64,000 bases of DNA from B46-G9 sp964548365 (GTDB lineage Bacteria; Desulfobacterota; DSM-4660; Desulfatiglandales; Desulfatiglandaceae): the NCBI GenBank assembly GCA_964548365.1, contig CAZJRD010000009.1, positions 12,857 through 76,856 of the forward strand, in the 5' to 3' direction. Positions 32,691-40,922 of the stretch are shown one piece after another. The notes beneath the pieces were generated by a model. That model was not told where the DNA came from. It did no database searches and saw nothing but the letters and a program-made list of their open reading frames with translations. Each line of letters starts with the position of its first letter. Position 1 is the first letter of the stretch. The translations under genes and the position numbers were made by a program.

Positions 32691-32907
32691 CTGAGTCTGT
32701 CAAAGCGAGGGCGATGTTTTCAATCACTTTGTTTTGGATTGTAAGGAAAATGACTCCGAAGGGCAACAGACAACTGCTCTGTGCACGGATCGCCAGAAAA
32801 AAATATCTTGTAGACGAAATCCCTTCCGGTGGCGTCTTTTGAAGCAACTTCTCATACGCGGCAAGAAACCGCGAACCTTTACCCGTAAATGAAAAGGAGG
32901 GCCTAAA

Positions 32908-33788
32908 ATAAGGAAAACCACAAAAGCTCTCCGGCTGCTCTTCGTTTTGCTCCTTGTCACCATACCTGCTTCTTCTCGTTACGCCCAATGGAATTCTGAA
33001 ATAATACCTGGATACGGATGAACAACGACGCCCAAATTCACATTGTCTCACTCCATGCTGATCTGACCGGCGTTGCAGTTGACGAAGGTGTTGTCCGTTT
33101 TTACAACAAAGGATCAGATGCTGTCATAAGGGTTTCGACACCTTTTGGCTCTGTATCTGAATCCTCCAGGAGCAGCTTCGATCTTTACGTGGATGATACG
33201 TCTCTCGAGGTAGTTGCCTTGAAGGGAAGGGTCTCCTTCTTCCACACCTCTGACCAGCAAGAGTACGAGGTCATCGCCGGTTCATCATCTTTGGTAGCGG
33301 ATCGTCACCAGGTGACCGCGGGGAAGGGAATTTTTGACCGCAACTGGGAAGCATGGAATAACCGCAGGGACAAGGTGTGGCACATGCGGGCGCAGAGAAC
33401 AGGAGAATCATCGGACTATCTTCCTCCTCAGCTTTCAGATGAGGCATACGTCCTGGACTCCTCCGGGAAATGGGCCAGGGTCTATTACGATGGGGCATAC
33501 TGGACCTTCTGGCGGCCCGTCCATGTCAGTATCGGTTGGGCACCTTTCACCATGGGAACATGGATGATGTGGCACGGTGACTACTGCTGGCTTCCCGGCG
33601 AACCATTCGACTACGTGACCCACCACTACGGAAACTGGGTCCTGGTAAATAATCTCTGGTACTGGGCCCCGCCCGTCACGGGAGTAAGGGTCCGATTTGG
33701 CTCACCATTTCTTCATATCAGGTACGCAAGCGCTCATCTGCCGGGAATACAACGGATCAAGCGATCAAAAAGAGAACCGTCCGTGTGA
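32908..33788 (+). pseudogene. Broken FecR/DUF6600-type exported protein
   Basis: An AAAAGGAGG site is followed by a frame that encodes a signal peptide (RKTTKALRLLFVLLLVTIPA...) from 32908 but opens with ATA instead of ATG and stops at 33019-33021. In the next frame an ORF from 33018 (256 residues) has the body of a FecR-like beta domain (VIRVSTPFGSVSESSRSSFDLYVDD) and the tryptophan-rich DUF6600-type repeats YWTFWRPVHVSIGWAPFTMG and YCWLPGEPFDYVTHHYGNW. The body lacks an export signal of its own, and the first half of the FecR domain seems missing. The simplest reading is a frameshift or deletion near 33018. A third frame stays open downstream to about 33912 with a basic tail. A sequencing error at 33018 is the alternative. 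Confidence 0.65.
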
Positions 33789-34237
33789 AAAATGAAAAGA
33801 GGCGAGCGGCAAAACCGAAATTCTTCCGGAACCTGAACGAGGGCAAGAGATCGAAAGTTGCGGCCCGCGAAAAATGCACATTTCGCCACAAGAAGCGAAA
33901 CCCAAAAGGCTAGAAAGCCTTCCGGAAACCGCGGTTCAGATCAAAACCTCCAAGGGAGAACGAGGGTCGAGGGGAAGTGAAGAAACAACAGCCATGGCGA
34001 ATGAACGCCGATCCTGGACGGCGATCCATCGTGAAAACGAGGGGGAGTGGGAAATGAAGGCCTCGGTTCCGTTTTGCACAAAGAGACGGCCAACCCCGTT
34101 CACTCTCTACAGCGTATTTCTGGCAAAGGTGAGTTGCAACTGCCTTCCTTTGTTGACATGACCGTGCTTTTGTCCTATTGAGTGCACATATTGATTTTCA
34201 TCCACTCGAAAACCCATGTCACAGGGGAAGGCATATC
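33789..34237. other. Spacer downstream of the broken gene
   Basis: About 450 bases. The part up to 33912 is open in another frame with many Lys/Arg codons and may be the old 3' end of the broken FecR-like gene. Beyond that I see nothing recognisable. The DedA frame is open from 34178. Confidence 0.5.
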
Positions 34238-34870
34238 GTGCTCCACCAAATCATTACAGGGATCGTTCAAACAGTAGCCCACTGGGGATATCCTGGTATT
34301 GTTGCGCTCATGTTTCTCGAATCCTCGTTTTTTCCCTTTCCCAGTGAGGTCGTGATCCCTCCGGCCGGATACCTGGCGTCGAGGGGGGACATGTCTCTCT
34401 GGCTCGTCATTGTCTGTGGCCTGGGAGGGAGCCTTCTGGGTGCCATATTCAACTACTGGCTGGCCATCCGGTTCGGCAGACCGTTCTTTGAAAAGTACGG
34501 CCGATACTTGTTCGTGAGCACGAAGGCCCTGGACAGGGCCGATGTCTTCTTTCAGCGGCACGGACATATCAGTACCTTTGTGGGCCGACTGCTGCCCGGT
34601 ATCCGGCAATACATATCCCTTCCCGCCGGCCTCGCACGCATGAATTTCTTCCTTTTTTGCGTTTTTACCGCCCTGGGGGCAGGCATTTGGGTGGTCGTCC
34701 TAGCTGCTACCGGCTATCTGTTCGGCCAGAACCAGGACCTTCTGATGTCAAATATCCACAAGATAAGCATCGGTTTGGTTCTTTTTTGCGGGTGTTTGGT
34801 GGCAGGGTACGCGTGGAGAAAGAAAAAGAAACCCCTCAGCCCTCCTCCTGCCACGCCGCGCGAAGAGTGA
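34238..34870 (+). CDS. DedA family membrane protein
   Basis: About 210 residues with the DedA/SNARE-associated core: GYPGIVALMFLESSFFPFPSEVVIPPAGYLA, GGSLLGAIFNYWLAIRFGR and FVGRLLPGIRQYISLPAGLARM, with four to five hydrophobic helices. DedA proteins are inner-membrane transporters, some shown to flip undecaprenyl phosphate or phospholipids. A GTG at 34238 after GGGGAAGG is the likely start; a TTG at 34178 would add 20 residues. It converges with, and overlaps by 35 bases, a PAP2 phosphatase gene, and both may act on polyprenyl carriers. Confidence 0.88.
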   Translation: MLHQIITGIVQTVAHWGYPGIVALMFLESSFFPFPSEVVIPPAGYLASRGDMSLWLVIVCGLGGSLLGAIFNYWLAIRFGRPFFEKYGRYLFVSTKALDRADVFFQRHGHISTFVGRLLPGIRQYISLPAGLARMNFFLFCVFTALGAGIWVVVLAATGYLFGQNQDLLMSNIHKISIGLVLFCGCLVAGYAWRKKKKPLSPPPATPREE

Positions 34871-35606
34871 ACAACCCTGTTGGAACCGTAATGAACGTTA
34901 TGCCTATGGCAAGCCAGCGGGCCGCCGGATAGCGGCTGTCAACAAACGGCAATGCCAAGGCGCACAATATCAGGAGGATCAGGAGGATCCTTCTCACACT
35001 GGGACCTACCGGCCATCTGGTACTGAGCCATATTCCCGCACCCGCGGTCAGCCAACCGCCCCCTGCTCCCACAAGGACATCAAGGGGCCAATGAACTCCG
35101 ACCGTTATACGACTGAGACCAACCAGTGTGGCAAGGGCCAGGAGGCAGACTCGCCACGGCCACTTCTCCAGCCTCAGGGCAACAATCCCGGCCACGGTAA
35201 AAGCCGTGGTCGCGTGACCGCTGGGAAATGAGCCGTGTTTCAATCTCGGGCCGATCACGTGGAGCATTTCCGGGCCAAGGACGGCGGGCGGGCGGGGCAC
35301 ATCCAACCACACTTTCAGTGCATGAGACCAGGCGAATGAAAGAAGCCCTGCCAGGACGGCGCTCCATACGAGCTGATCATGACCCCGCACGGCTAGCAAC
35401 AGGAGGGCAAGGGCCGTCAACGTACCTCCCAAAAAGGTCACGAGCTGCCACAGCAAGGGAGAGACCCTCCACCCTGCTTGATGAAGGACAAGGAACAGGC
35501 TCTGGTTGTATCCGCCCGTTTCTATGATGAGGGCGGCAAAGAGGAAAACAGCGGCCGGGACCCAGTACCACTCGGAAGGGACCCCGTCGGCAGATGGATT
35601 GTTCAT
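34836..35606 (-). CDS. PAP2-family membrane phosphatase
   Basis: 256 residues. The three PAP2 motifs are visible: KVWLDVPRP (KxxxxxxRP form), PSGHATTAF and SRITVGVHWPLDVL with catalytic His residues in the second and third. Six hydrophobic stretches fit an integral membrane enzyme. Such enzymes dephosphorylate undecaprenyl diphosphate, phosphatidylglycerophosphate or lipid A; which one cannot be said. The ATG at 35606 is chosen; a GTG four codons upstream is possible. Its 3' end overlaps the convergent dedA gene. Confidence 0.85.
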   Translation of the reverse strand: MNNPSADGVPSEWYWVPAAVFLFAALIIETGGYNQSLFLVLHQAGWRVSPLLWQLVTFLGGTLTALALLLLAVRGHDQLVWSAVLAGLLSFAWSHALKVWLDVPRPPAVLGPEMLHVIGPRLKHGSFPSGHATTAFTVAGIVALRLEKWPWRVCLLALATLVGLSRITVGVHWPLDVLVGAGGGWLTAGAGIWLSTRWPVGPSVRRILLILLILCALALPFVDSRYPAARWLAIGITFITVPTGLFTLRAAWQEEG

Positions 35607-35653
35607 TGAGACTTTCACTTTTTATAACCTGTGTAGAAATGTTCTTTTGGTTC

Positions 35654-35737
35654 GTGCCTATCCATAAATGAGATAGTTTGTTCGAGATTTGAGCATAACG
35701 CAGATATCGGGCAAAATAGCCATTCCTGGATAGGCAC
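35654..35737. repeat. 84-bp inverted-repeat element (family 4)
   Basis: GTGCCTATCCATAAATG at 35654-35670 and CATTCCTGGATAGGCAC at 35721-35737 are inverted copies with two mismatches. The interior has ATAACGCAGATATCGGGCAAA, a variant of the TAACGCAGAGATTG module found in family 2 elements. Confidence 0.7.
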
Positions 35738-35957
35738 TGCTCATTCGCCCTCTAACACATGAAGCCAAACCCGTCAATGACGAAGGAGCACCTCACTGCC
35801 GCAATGGCATGACAAAAAATGAAAACAATTGACATTCAGGCGTTCCTGTGTACTCCTTAGAGAGGATGAACCGCAAATGGGAAGCCAACTAACCGTGCTT
35901 TTGGCGTGTATCTTGCATTAAATAATATAGCCATGACGAATGGCAAGAGAGAATAAC
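35738..35957. other. Spacer upstream of the nuclease-like gene
   Basis: With the preceding element it makes a 350-base gap. It contains a TTGACA at 35829-35834 but no convincing -10 at the right distance. Nothing else is recognised. Confidence 0.4.
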
Positions 35958-36566
35958 ATGAAAATATTACCTGCACTTCATGAACATTTTCACCTCAGTG
36001 TTTCACGGTGTTTATCAGCCATCGCGCTACTGCTTGTGGCCTTGCTTCTCTCACCTCTATCCCTCTACGCCGGACAGTTCAAGGTTGTGGAGGTTCTTGA
36101 TGGAGATATGGTCAGAGCCATTGGCCACGGTGCACAATTTGCCGTCAGATTGGCGGGAATTGATGCCCCTGAACTTTGCCCTCAAGACAACGACCTTGCC
36201 CAACCCTTCAGCGCCGAGGCAAAGGAATACCTCAAAACGCTTGTCCTCAACAAACAAGTTTCCCTCAAGAGTTATGGCGAGAAGAGGTATGGAATCCTTT
36301 GGGGGGAAATTTTCCTGGGGAAAAAGAATATAAACCTTGAAATGCTCCAGGCCGGCTACGCCGAGACCTTCCGTGGGGAGTCACCCAAGAATCTTGATCT
36401 TGCCCGATACTTTGAAACGGAAAGACAGGCACAAGCAGCAAAAAAGGGTGTCTGGGCTCAGGGGAAAAAGTACATAAGCCCTTTGGCATGGCGTAAAAGG
36501 CAAAAAGCCCGGTGCTCCTTTGCCACCATCCTCTATGAATTATTGCATCAGAAGGGGAAAAAATGA
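35958..36566 (+). CDS. Exported staphylococcal-nuclease-fold protein, catalytic Arg changed
   Basis: About 202 residues. A signal peptide (ALLLVALLLSPLSLYAG) is followed by an SNase-like OB fold: FKVVEVLDGDMVRAI and VRLAGIDAPELCPQ carry the first catalytic Arg, Asp and Glu. The later motif, normally YGRxLG with the second catalytic arginine, reads RYGILWGEIF, so that arginine appears to be Ile. NLEMLQAGYAE matches the next conserved stretch. It may be a weak nuclease or a nucleic-acid-binding protein. The C-terminus is basic. Start at 35958 is the second of two close in-frame candidates. Confidence 0.75.
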   Translation: MKILPALHEHFHLSVSRCLSAIALLLVALLLSPLSLYAGQFKVVEVLDGDMVRAIGHGAQFAVRLAGIDAPELCPQDNDLAQPFSAEAKEYLKTLVLNKQVSLKSYGEKRYGILWGEIFLGKKNINLEMLQAGYAETFRGESPKNLDLARYFETERQAQAAKKGVWAQGKKYISPLAWRKRQKARCSFATILYELLHQKGKK

Positions 36567-36681
36567 TACGCTGTTCACTAAATAGAAACCCCTGGAGATG
36601 AATAAGGCATCGCGCTGCATCTTCGTTCAAAAAAAATCCAAAACCAGAGAGCCAATTTCAAAATGCTCAATTTAGTTCTAG

Positions 36682-36780
36682 ATCAAGGCAGACGAAAATT
36701 TTAACCGCAGGAATATCCTGAATATTTCGAGGATTAAAATTTGACTCTAACGCAGAGATTGAGCAAAAGGGGGCGTTTTG
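36682..36780. repeat. MITE-like element (family 2, copy b)
   Basis: Read on the plus strand it has ATCAAGGC, CCGCAGGAATAT, TGAATATTTCGAGGATTAAA and TAACGCAGAGATTGAGCAAA in the same order as copy a (11705-11854, minus strand). Flanks 36567-36681 also look repeat-like, with CAATTTCAAAATGCTCAATT, but no second copy was found in the window. Confidence 0.6.
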
Positions 36781-36822
36781 AAGTTGGCTCCAAATATTTT
36801 CCCCGGAAAAACAAACACGAAC

Positions 36823-37578
36823 ATGCCAAAGCAGAATAAAACCCTCGATCTCTCCGTGGTCGTGCCGGTGCATAACGAGGCGGAAAACATTGATCCCCTG
36901 ATCACGGAGATCAGAAACGCCCTCGACCCGGTCCTCCACTATGAACTGATCTACGTTGACGATGGCAGTTCAGACCATACATTGGCCCGTCTGAAACGGA
37001 CTGCATCAGAGTTTGAACGACTCCGCATTATAAGGCACGAAAACTGCTGCGGGCAAAGCACTGCTCTCTGGACAGGAGTCGCGGCAGCCCGTGCCGATTG
37101 GATCGCCACCCTTGACGGCGACGGACAAAATGACCCTGTAGACATCCTACGGCTCAGGGCCTTCCTGTTCAGCCCGGAAAGTTCGCCAGGCCTCACGCTC
37201 ATCTGCGGCCATCGCAAAAACCGGCAAGACACCACCCTCAAAAAACTGTCATCCCGCATTGCAAACAGCATACGAGGTCGATTGCTGAAAGATGATACGC
37301 CTGATACAGGATGCGGGCTGAAATTTTTTGCGAAAGAAGCCTTTTTGCGGCTCCCCTATTTTGACCACATGCACCGGTTCCTTCCTGCCCTTATCCTTCG
37401 AGGCGGGGGAAAGGTGTGCTCTGTCACAGTGAACCACCGACCACGACTGCGTGGCCAATCTCACTACGGTGTGGGGAACCGTCTCTGGGTAGGAATAACA
37501 GATCTCCTTGGAGTCATGTGGCTCCAGAGACGTATCCGACATCCTTCCATCATGGAGGAACAACACATTGAAAACTAG
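36823..37578 (+). CDS. Glycosyltransferase family 2 (polyprenyl-phosphate type)
   Basis: 251 residues. GT-A motifs: LSVVVPVHNEAENIDPLI, LIYVDDGSSDHTL, RHENCCGQSTALWTGV and the metal-binding TLDGDGQNDP. This is the dolichol-phosphate-mannose-synthase/ArnC-like branch, which loads a sugar onto a polyprenyl phosphate; unlike ArnC it lacks clear C-terminal membrane helices. Start at the ATG 36823 is chosen because the earlier TTG lies within repeat DNA. It overlaps the next gene by 11 bases and heads a group with a lipid-A-synthase-N-like protein and an ArnT-like enzyme, so it likely makes the lipid-linked sugar they use. Confidence 0.85.
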   Translation: MPKQNKTLDLSVVVPVHNEAENIDPLITEIRNALDPVLHYELIYVDDGSSDHTLARLKRTASEFERLRIIRHENCCGQSTALWTGVAAARADWIATLDGDGQNDPVDILRLRAFLFSPESSPGLTLICGHRKNRQDTTLKKLSSRIANSIRGRLLKDDTPDTGCGLKFFAKEAFLRLPYFDHMHRFLPALILRGGGKVCSVTVNHRPRLRGQSHYGVGNRLWVGITDLLGVMWLQRRIRHPSIMEEQHIEN

Positions 37579-37864
37579 TATGATCTGGCTCATCGTGGGT
37601 TTTTCCGGACAGGCCCTGTTTTCCATGCGTTTCCTTATCCAATGGCTTTACAGCGAAAAAAAGAAACGTAGCGTTATCCCGCTGGCTTTCTGGTATTTCA
37701 GTCTGGCCGGAGGAATTACCCTGCTTTCCTATGCCATTTTCAAAAAAGACCCGGTATTCATCGTTGGTCAGGCCACCGGTGTATTTATTTATACACGCAA
37801 CCTACAGCTCATCACCCGGGAAAAACGGCAAAAAGCCTCTTTGAAACAAGAGGAGGGCAGGTGA
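37568..37864 (+). CDS. Lipid-A-disaccharide synthase N-terminal-like membrane protein
   Basis: 98 residues with three hydrophobic helices and the LABN-domain pattern GFSGQALFSMRFLIQWLYSEKKKRSVIPLAFWYFSLAGG, YAIFKKDPVFIVGQATGVFIYTRNL (shown in pieces: GFSGQALFSMRF, IQWLYSEKKK, FWYFSLAGG, VGQATGVFIYTRNL). Stand-alone versions commonly sit next to GT2 and ArnT-like genes in Gram-negatives and may help move or present lipid-linked sugars. The TTG at 37568 has GGAGG nine bases upstream; an ATG at 37580 is the alternative. Its stop overlaps the next start (GTGA). Confidence 0.85.
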   Translation: MKTSMIWLIVGFSGQALFSMRFLIQWLYSEKKKRSVIPLAFWYFSLAGGITLLSYAIFKKDPVFIVGQATGVFIYTRNLQLITREKRQKASLKQEEGR

Positions 37865-39402
37865 CGTACACCTCCCGGAATCTTCAACGAGAAAATGATT
37901 GGGATCGCTGGTTCTGGACAGGAATCTTCATTCTTTTCCTCTTCAGGCTCCTCTATATTGCCTTTTTCCCATATGATCTTGCCGGCGACGAGACCTACTA
38001 CTGGGATTGGGGTCGACATCCTGACTGGGGTTATTTCAGCAAACCACCGCTCATCGGCTGGCTCATGGCCTTTGCCGGCTGGGCCGGTCGAAACAGCGCC
38101 TTTGGGATCAGGGTTTTCGCCGTTCTCCTGGGGACCGGGACACTGATCTTTCTTTTCTTCCTCGGGCGTCGGATGTACAACCCGAAAACCGCCTTCTGGG
38201 GAGTGGCTGCCATGGCTGCATGCCCCGGAAATGGAGCCCTGAATCTGCTCCTGACCATCGATGCACCACTCCTCTTTTTCTGGAGCAGTTCTCTTTATTT
38301 CTTCTGGCAGTTCCTGACAGCAGAAAGAACGAAAGCTGCATGGGGCATCCCCCTGATCTTTTCCCTTGGCCTGGGTTCTTTAAGCAAGCAGATGACCCTG
38401 GTCTTTTTCGTATGCGGCTTCTTTTTCCTTGCCGCATCACCCCAATACCGCCATCTCCTCAAAAAGCCCTGGATCTGGCTCGGCAGTTTGGCGGCCCTCC
38501 TTTTCCTTCTCCCACCCCTCTACTGGAATGCCAGGAACAATTGGATAACCCTTCACCATACCGCCCATCACTTCCAGTCGTCCTCTCCGGGTCTCTCAGG
38601 GTTTCTGACTCAGCCTGCGGCATTCATCGGCACCCAATTGTTCATCATCTCTCCAGTCACCTGGGTGTTGCTTATCGCCCTCTCAATCGTTATTCTTTTT
38701 TCTTTCTTCAAGCTCGAAACAAAAGAGCGTTTCCTTTTCATCTTTGGTGGGCTGCCCCTTGTCGTCGTCCTGCTTATGACTCTCCGCCAGAAGATCAATG
38801 GGAACTGGCCGGCGGCCTTTTATCCTTCGGGAATCCTTCTCCTGGCCGCATGGGCCACTGGCGGCGCCATGATCAAGACCCGACTTGACCGATGGAAGAA
38901 GGGATTCTTGCCGGGAATTGCTATCGGAGTCCTGTTGGCAGTGTTCACCTATGCGCTTCCCCTTGTGGTAAAGGCGACGGACCTGCAGGGAAGCCGGATC
39001 GATCCCCTCATTCGACTGGAAGGATGGTCCGGGCTGGCAGAAAAAGTGGCTGCTATCCACACCACTTTTCCACACCCCCAAAAGACGTTCGTCATGACCA
39101 TAGGCCACCGGTACCTCACCAGTGAGCTTGCCTTCTATTTGCCGCAACAACCCCAGGTCTACCGCTGGGTTGAAAGCGGAAAAATACAGTCCCAGTATGA
39201 ACTCTGGGGAGGTCCGAAAGGGAAAAACGGCTGGGATTGCCTCATTGTCATCGAGGGAAAAGCCTCTCGGGTCCCTCGTCGTCTGGCGGAAAGGTTCCGG
39301 GAAATCAGGAGACTCAAGACCATCACAAGGGATCTTGGATGGAAGAGAAGCAGGGCCTTTACTCTCTTTCAGGGAATAGGCTGGAAAGAAAACCCAGTCT
39401 AA
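37861..39402 (+). CDS. ArnT-like membrane glycosyltransferase (GT39/GT83), copy 1
   Basis: 513 residues with about eleven hydrophobic helices. The first periplasmic loop has the metal-linked acidic motif GDETYYWDWGRH and the later SKPPLIGWLMAF, typical of dolichyl-phosphate-mannose-type and ArnT glycosyltransferases that use a polyprenyl-phosphate sugar outside the inner membrane. A soluble C-terminal part of about 150 residues follows. It probably transfers the sugar loaded by the GT2 two genes upstream onto lipid A or another envelope acceptor. The start is a GTG overlapping the previous stop. A second, distant homologue lies at 44.4 kb. Confidence 0.88.
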   Translation: MTYTSRNLQRENDWDRWFWTGIFILFLFRLLYIAFFPYDLAGDETYYWDWGRHPDWGYFSKPPLIGWLMAFAGWAGRNSAFGIRVFAVLLGTGTLIFLFFLGRRMYNPKTAFWGVAAMAACPGNGALNLLLTIDAPLLFFWSSSLYFFWQFLTAERTKAAWGIPLIFSLGLGSLSKQMTLVFFVCGFFFLAASPQYRHLLKKPWIWLGSLAALLFLLPPLYWNARNNWITLHHTAHHFQSSSPGLSGFLTQPAAFIGTQLFIISPVTWVLLIALSIVILFSFFKLETKERFLFIFGGLPLVVVLLMTLRQKINGNWPAAFYPSGILLLAAWATGGAMIKTRLDRWKKGFLPGIAIGVLLAVFTYALPLVVKATDLQGSRIDPLIRLEGWSGLAEKVAAIHTTFPHPQKTFVMTIGHRYLTSELAFYLPQQPQVYRWVESGKIQSQYELWGGPKGKNGWDCLIVIEGKASRVPRRLAERFREIRRLKTITRDLGWKRSRAFTLFQGIGWKENPV

Positions 39403-39416
39403 GGAGAATATGGCCG

Positions 39417-40124
39417 TCAACCATTCCCTTTTATCTCTTTTTCCCTGAGAGCGGTCATTTCATTGTCAAATCTGAAAAAATAGGACAGGCCGAGACCCGT
39501 GAGATACGTAAATCCGCCTGCCCATACCACATCGCTTGGAAAATGCCCTCCCTGTACCACCCTGGCCGTGCCCATGAAAAGCCCATACGTGATCCCGAGG
39601 ACCAGGAAAAAGAGCGCCCATTTCCTCCGGCTTTTTCGGAAAAAGAAAAAGGGGGAAAACAGGTAGAACGCGACCGACGCATGACCGGAGGGAAATGATT
39701 TCCCCTCTCCGGAAATCCCTTTTTGCCAGACCGGAAGGTACTTTTGCGTGCCTCCCAACTCCTGGATCTGCCTTGGGCGCGCCCTTCCCCAGTAATGTTT
39801 GAAGGTCGTATTGACTACCAGGCCGGGACCCAGGACCATGACAAGGCATAGGAACAAAGCCGCTTTTCGGTATGTTGCGGCCCTGTGAGAAAAAAATCCC
39901 CAAACAAAGACGACCGCCCCACCCGATGCTAGGGCTATACCTGGAATATTTCCGTAATGGTAAAGAAAAATCCAGGGATCCACATTTTTCAAGAACCATC
40001 CCTTTTCAGGGGAGTAGAAAAGGCTCTCAATTGCAATATCCAGGTCAGTCACCCAAAAAATAACGGTCAAGATCCCCAGGATCAAACCCGGAATCAAAAA
40101 ATCTATCAGAATCCCTTTTTTCAT
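39417..40124 (-). CDS. PAP2-family phosphatase (lipid A phosphatase-like)
   Basis: 235 residues with signature motifs KHYWGRARPRQ, KSFPSGHASVAF and ARVVQGGHFPSDVVWAGG and six hydrophobic stretches. The long first motif spacing and the VVQGGHFPSDV form resemble LpxE/LpxF-type lipid phosphatases rather than BacA-like enzymes, which would suit its position among lipid A modification genes; this is inference. It is transcribed against its neighbours, converging with the ArnT-like gene 14 bases away. Confidence 0.85.
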   Translation of the reverse strand: MKKGILIDFLIPGLILGILTVIFWVTDLDIAIESLFYSPEKGWFLKNVDPWIFLYHYGNIPGIALASGGAVVFVWGFFSHRAATYRKAALFLCLVMVLGPGLVVNTTFKHYWGRARPRQIQELGGTQKYLPVWQKGISGEGKSFPSGHASVAFYLFSPFFFFRKSRRKWALFFLVLGITYGLFMGTARVVQGGHFPSDVVWAGGFTYLTGLGLSYFFRFDNEMTALREKEIKGNG

Positions 40125-40315
40125 CCGCCCTCAGCCTTCCGCTTTTCTTCTCCATTCCCCTTCAATGCGTTTTGGTTGAAGTGTACGGACCTTTCATCCA
40201 CCGTGTCAAGAAAAACGGGAAAGCCTTGTGTCCCGGAAAAAGATTGAGCTCCCTTGCAACATCGTGTTATGGTGCCGATGAAAAAGCACTTTTTGGGCAT
40301 GAAGGAAAGGAAAAA

Positions 40316-40909
40316 ATGGTTCACCAAGCAATAGAGCGCGTCAACGCGCTGTTCAACAATAAGACCGTCCGCAAGGCCTTTTTGAAGATTCGGATTCCCC
40401 TTTTTCTGCTCGCCCTGGTGCTCCTGGTGCCGAGCATTAAACCCGACCTGTTCCTTTCCGGGTTTCTCGTCACCCTCTTCGGCTCCTTATTCCAATCCTG
40501 GTGTTTCGCGGCACTGGATAAAAATAAATCGCTCGCAATCCAGGGGCCTTACGCGCTGGTGAGGAATCCCATGTACCTGGGCCGCTTTTTTCTGCTTCTC
40601 GGATGCCTGCTCCTGCTGGGCAATATCTGGATTCTACTGGTGTTCACCTCTCTTTATTATTTCTACATGGCCAACCGGGTGAAGCGCGAAGAAGAGCATT
40701 TGAAGGGAATATTTGGAGAGGATTACCAGGGATACTGCCGGGACGTAAACCGTTTCGTTCCAACGTTGAAGGGAAAGTATTTGAAAAAGATATGGTTTTT
40801 CAAATGGGATCTCTTCTTTCAAAATCATGGCCACTGGAATTTCCTTGCCGTTCTGGCAAGTTTCGGTGTTTTTTGGCTTTTCACCTTCGTGATCTTCAAA
40901 TCCCCATAG
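40316..40909 (+). CDS. Isoprenylcysteine/phospholipid-type methyltransferase
   Basis: 197 residues with four to five membrane helices. The C-terminal cofactor region shows IQGPYALVRNPMYLGRFFLLLG, then VKREEEHLKGIFGEDYQGYCRDVNRFVP, the ICMT/PEMT-like signature for S-adenosylmethionine binding. These membrane methyltransferases act on phospholipid head groups, isoprenoid thiols or small lipids; the substrate is not known. The ATG at 40316 follows AAGGAAAGG and gives the normal length; the frame is open 144 bases further upstream. It is divergent from the PAP2 gene. Confidence 0.8.
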   Translation: MVHQAIERVNALFNNKTVRKAFLKIRIPLFLLALVLLVPSIKPDLFLSGFLVTLFGSLFQSWCFAALDKNKSLAIQGPYALVRNPMYLGRFFLLLGCLLLLGNIWILLVFTSLYYFYMANRVKREEEHLKGIFGEDYQGYCRDVNRFVPTLKGKYLKKIWFFKWDLFFQNHGHWNFLAVLASFGVFWLFTFVIFKSP

Positions 40910-40922
40910 CCATTTCTGATTT

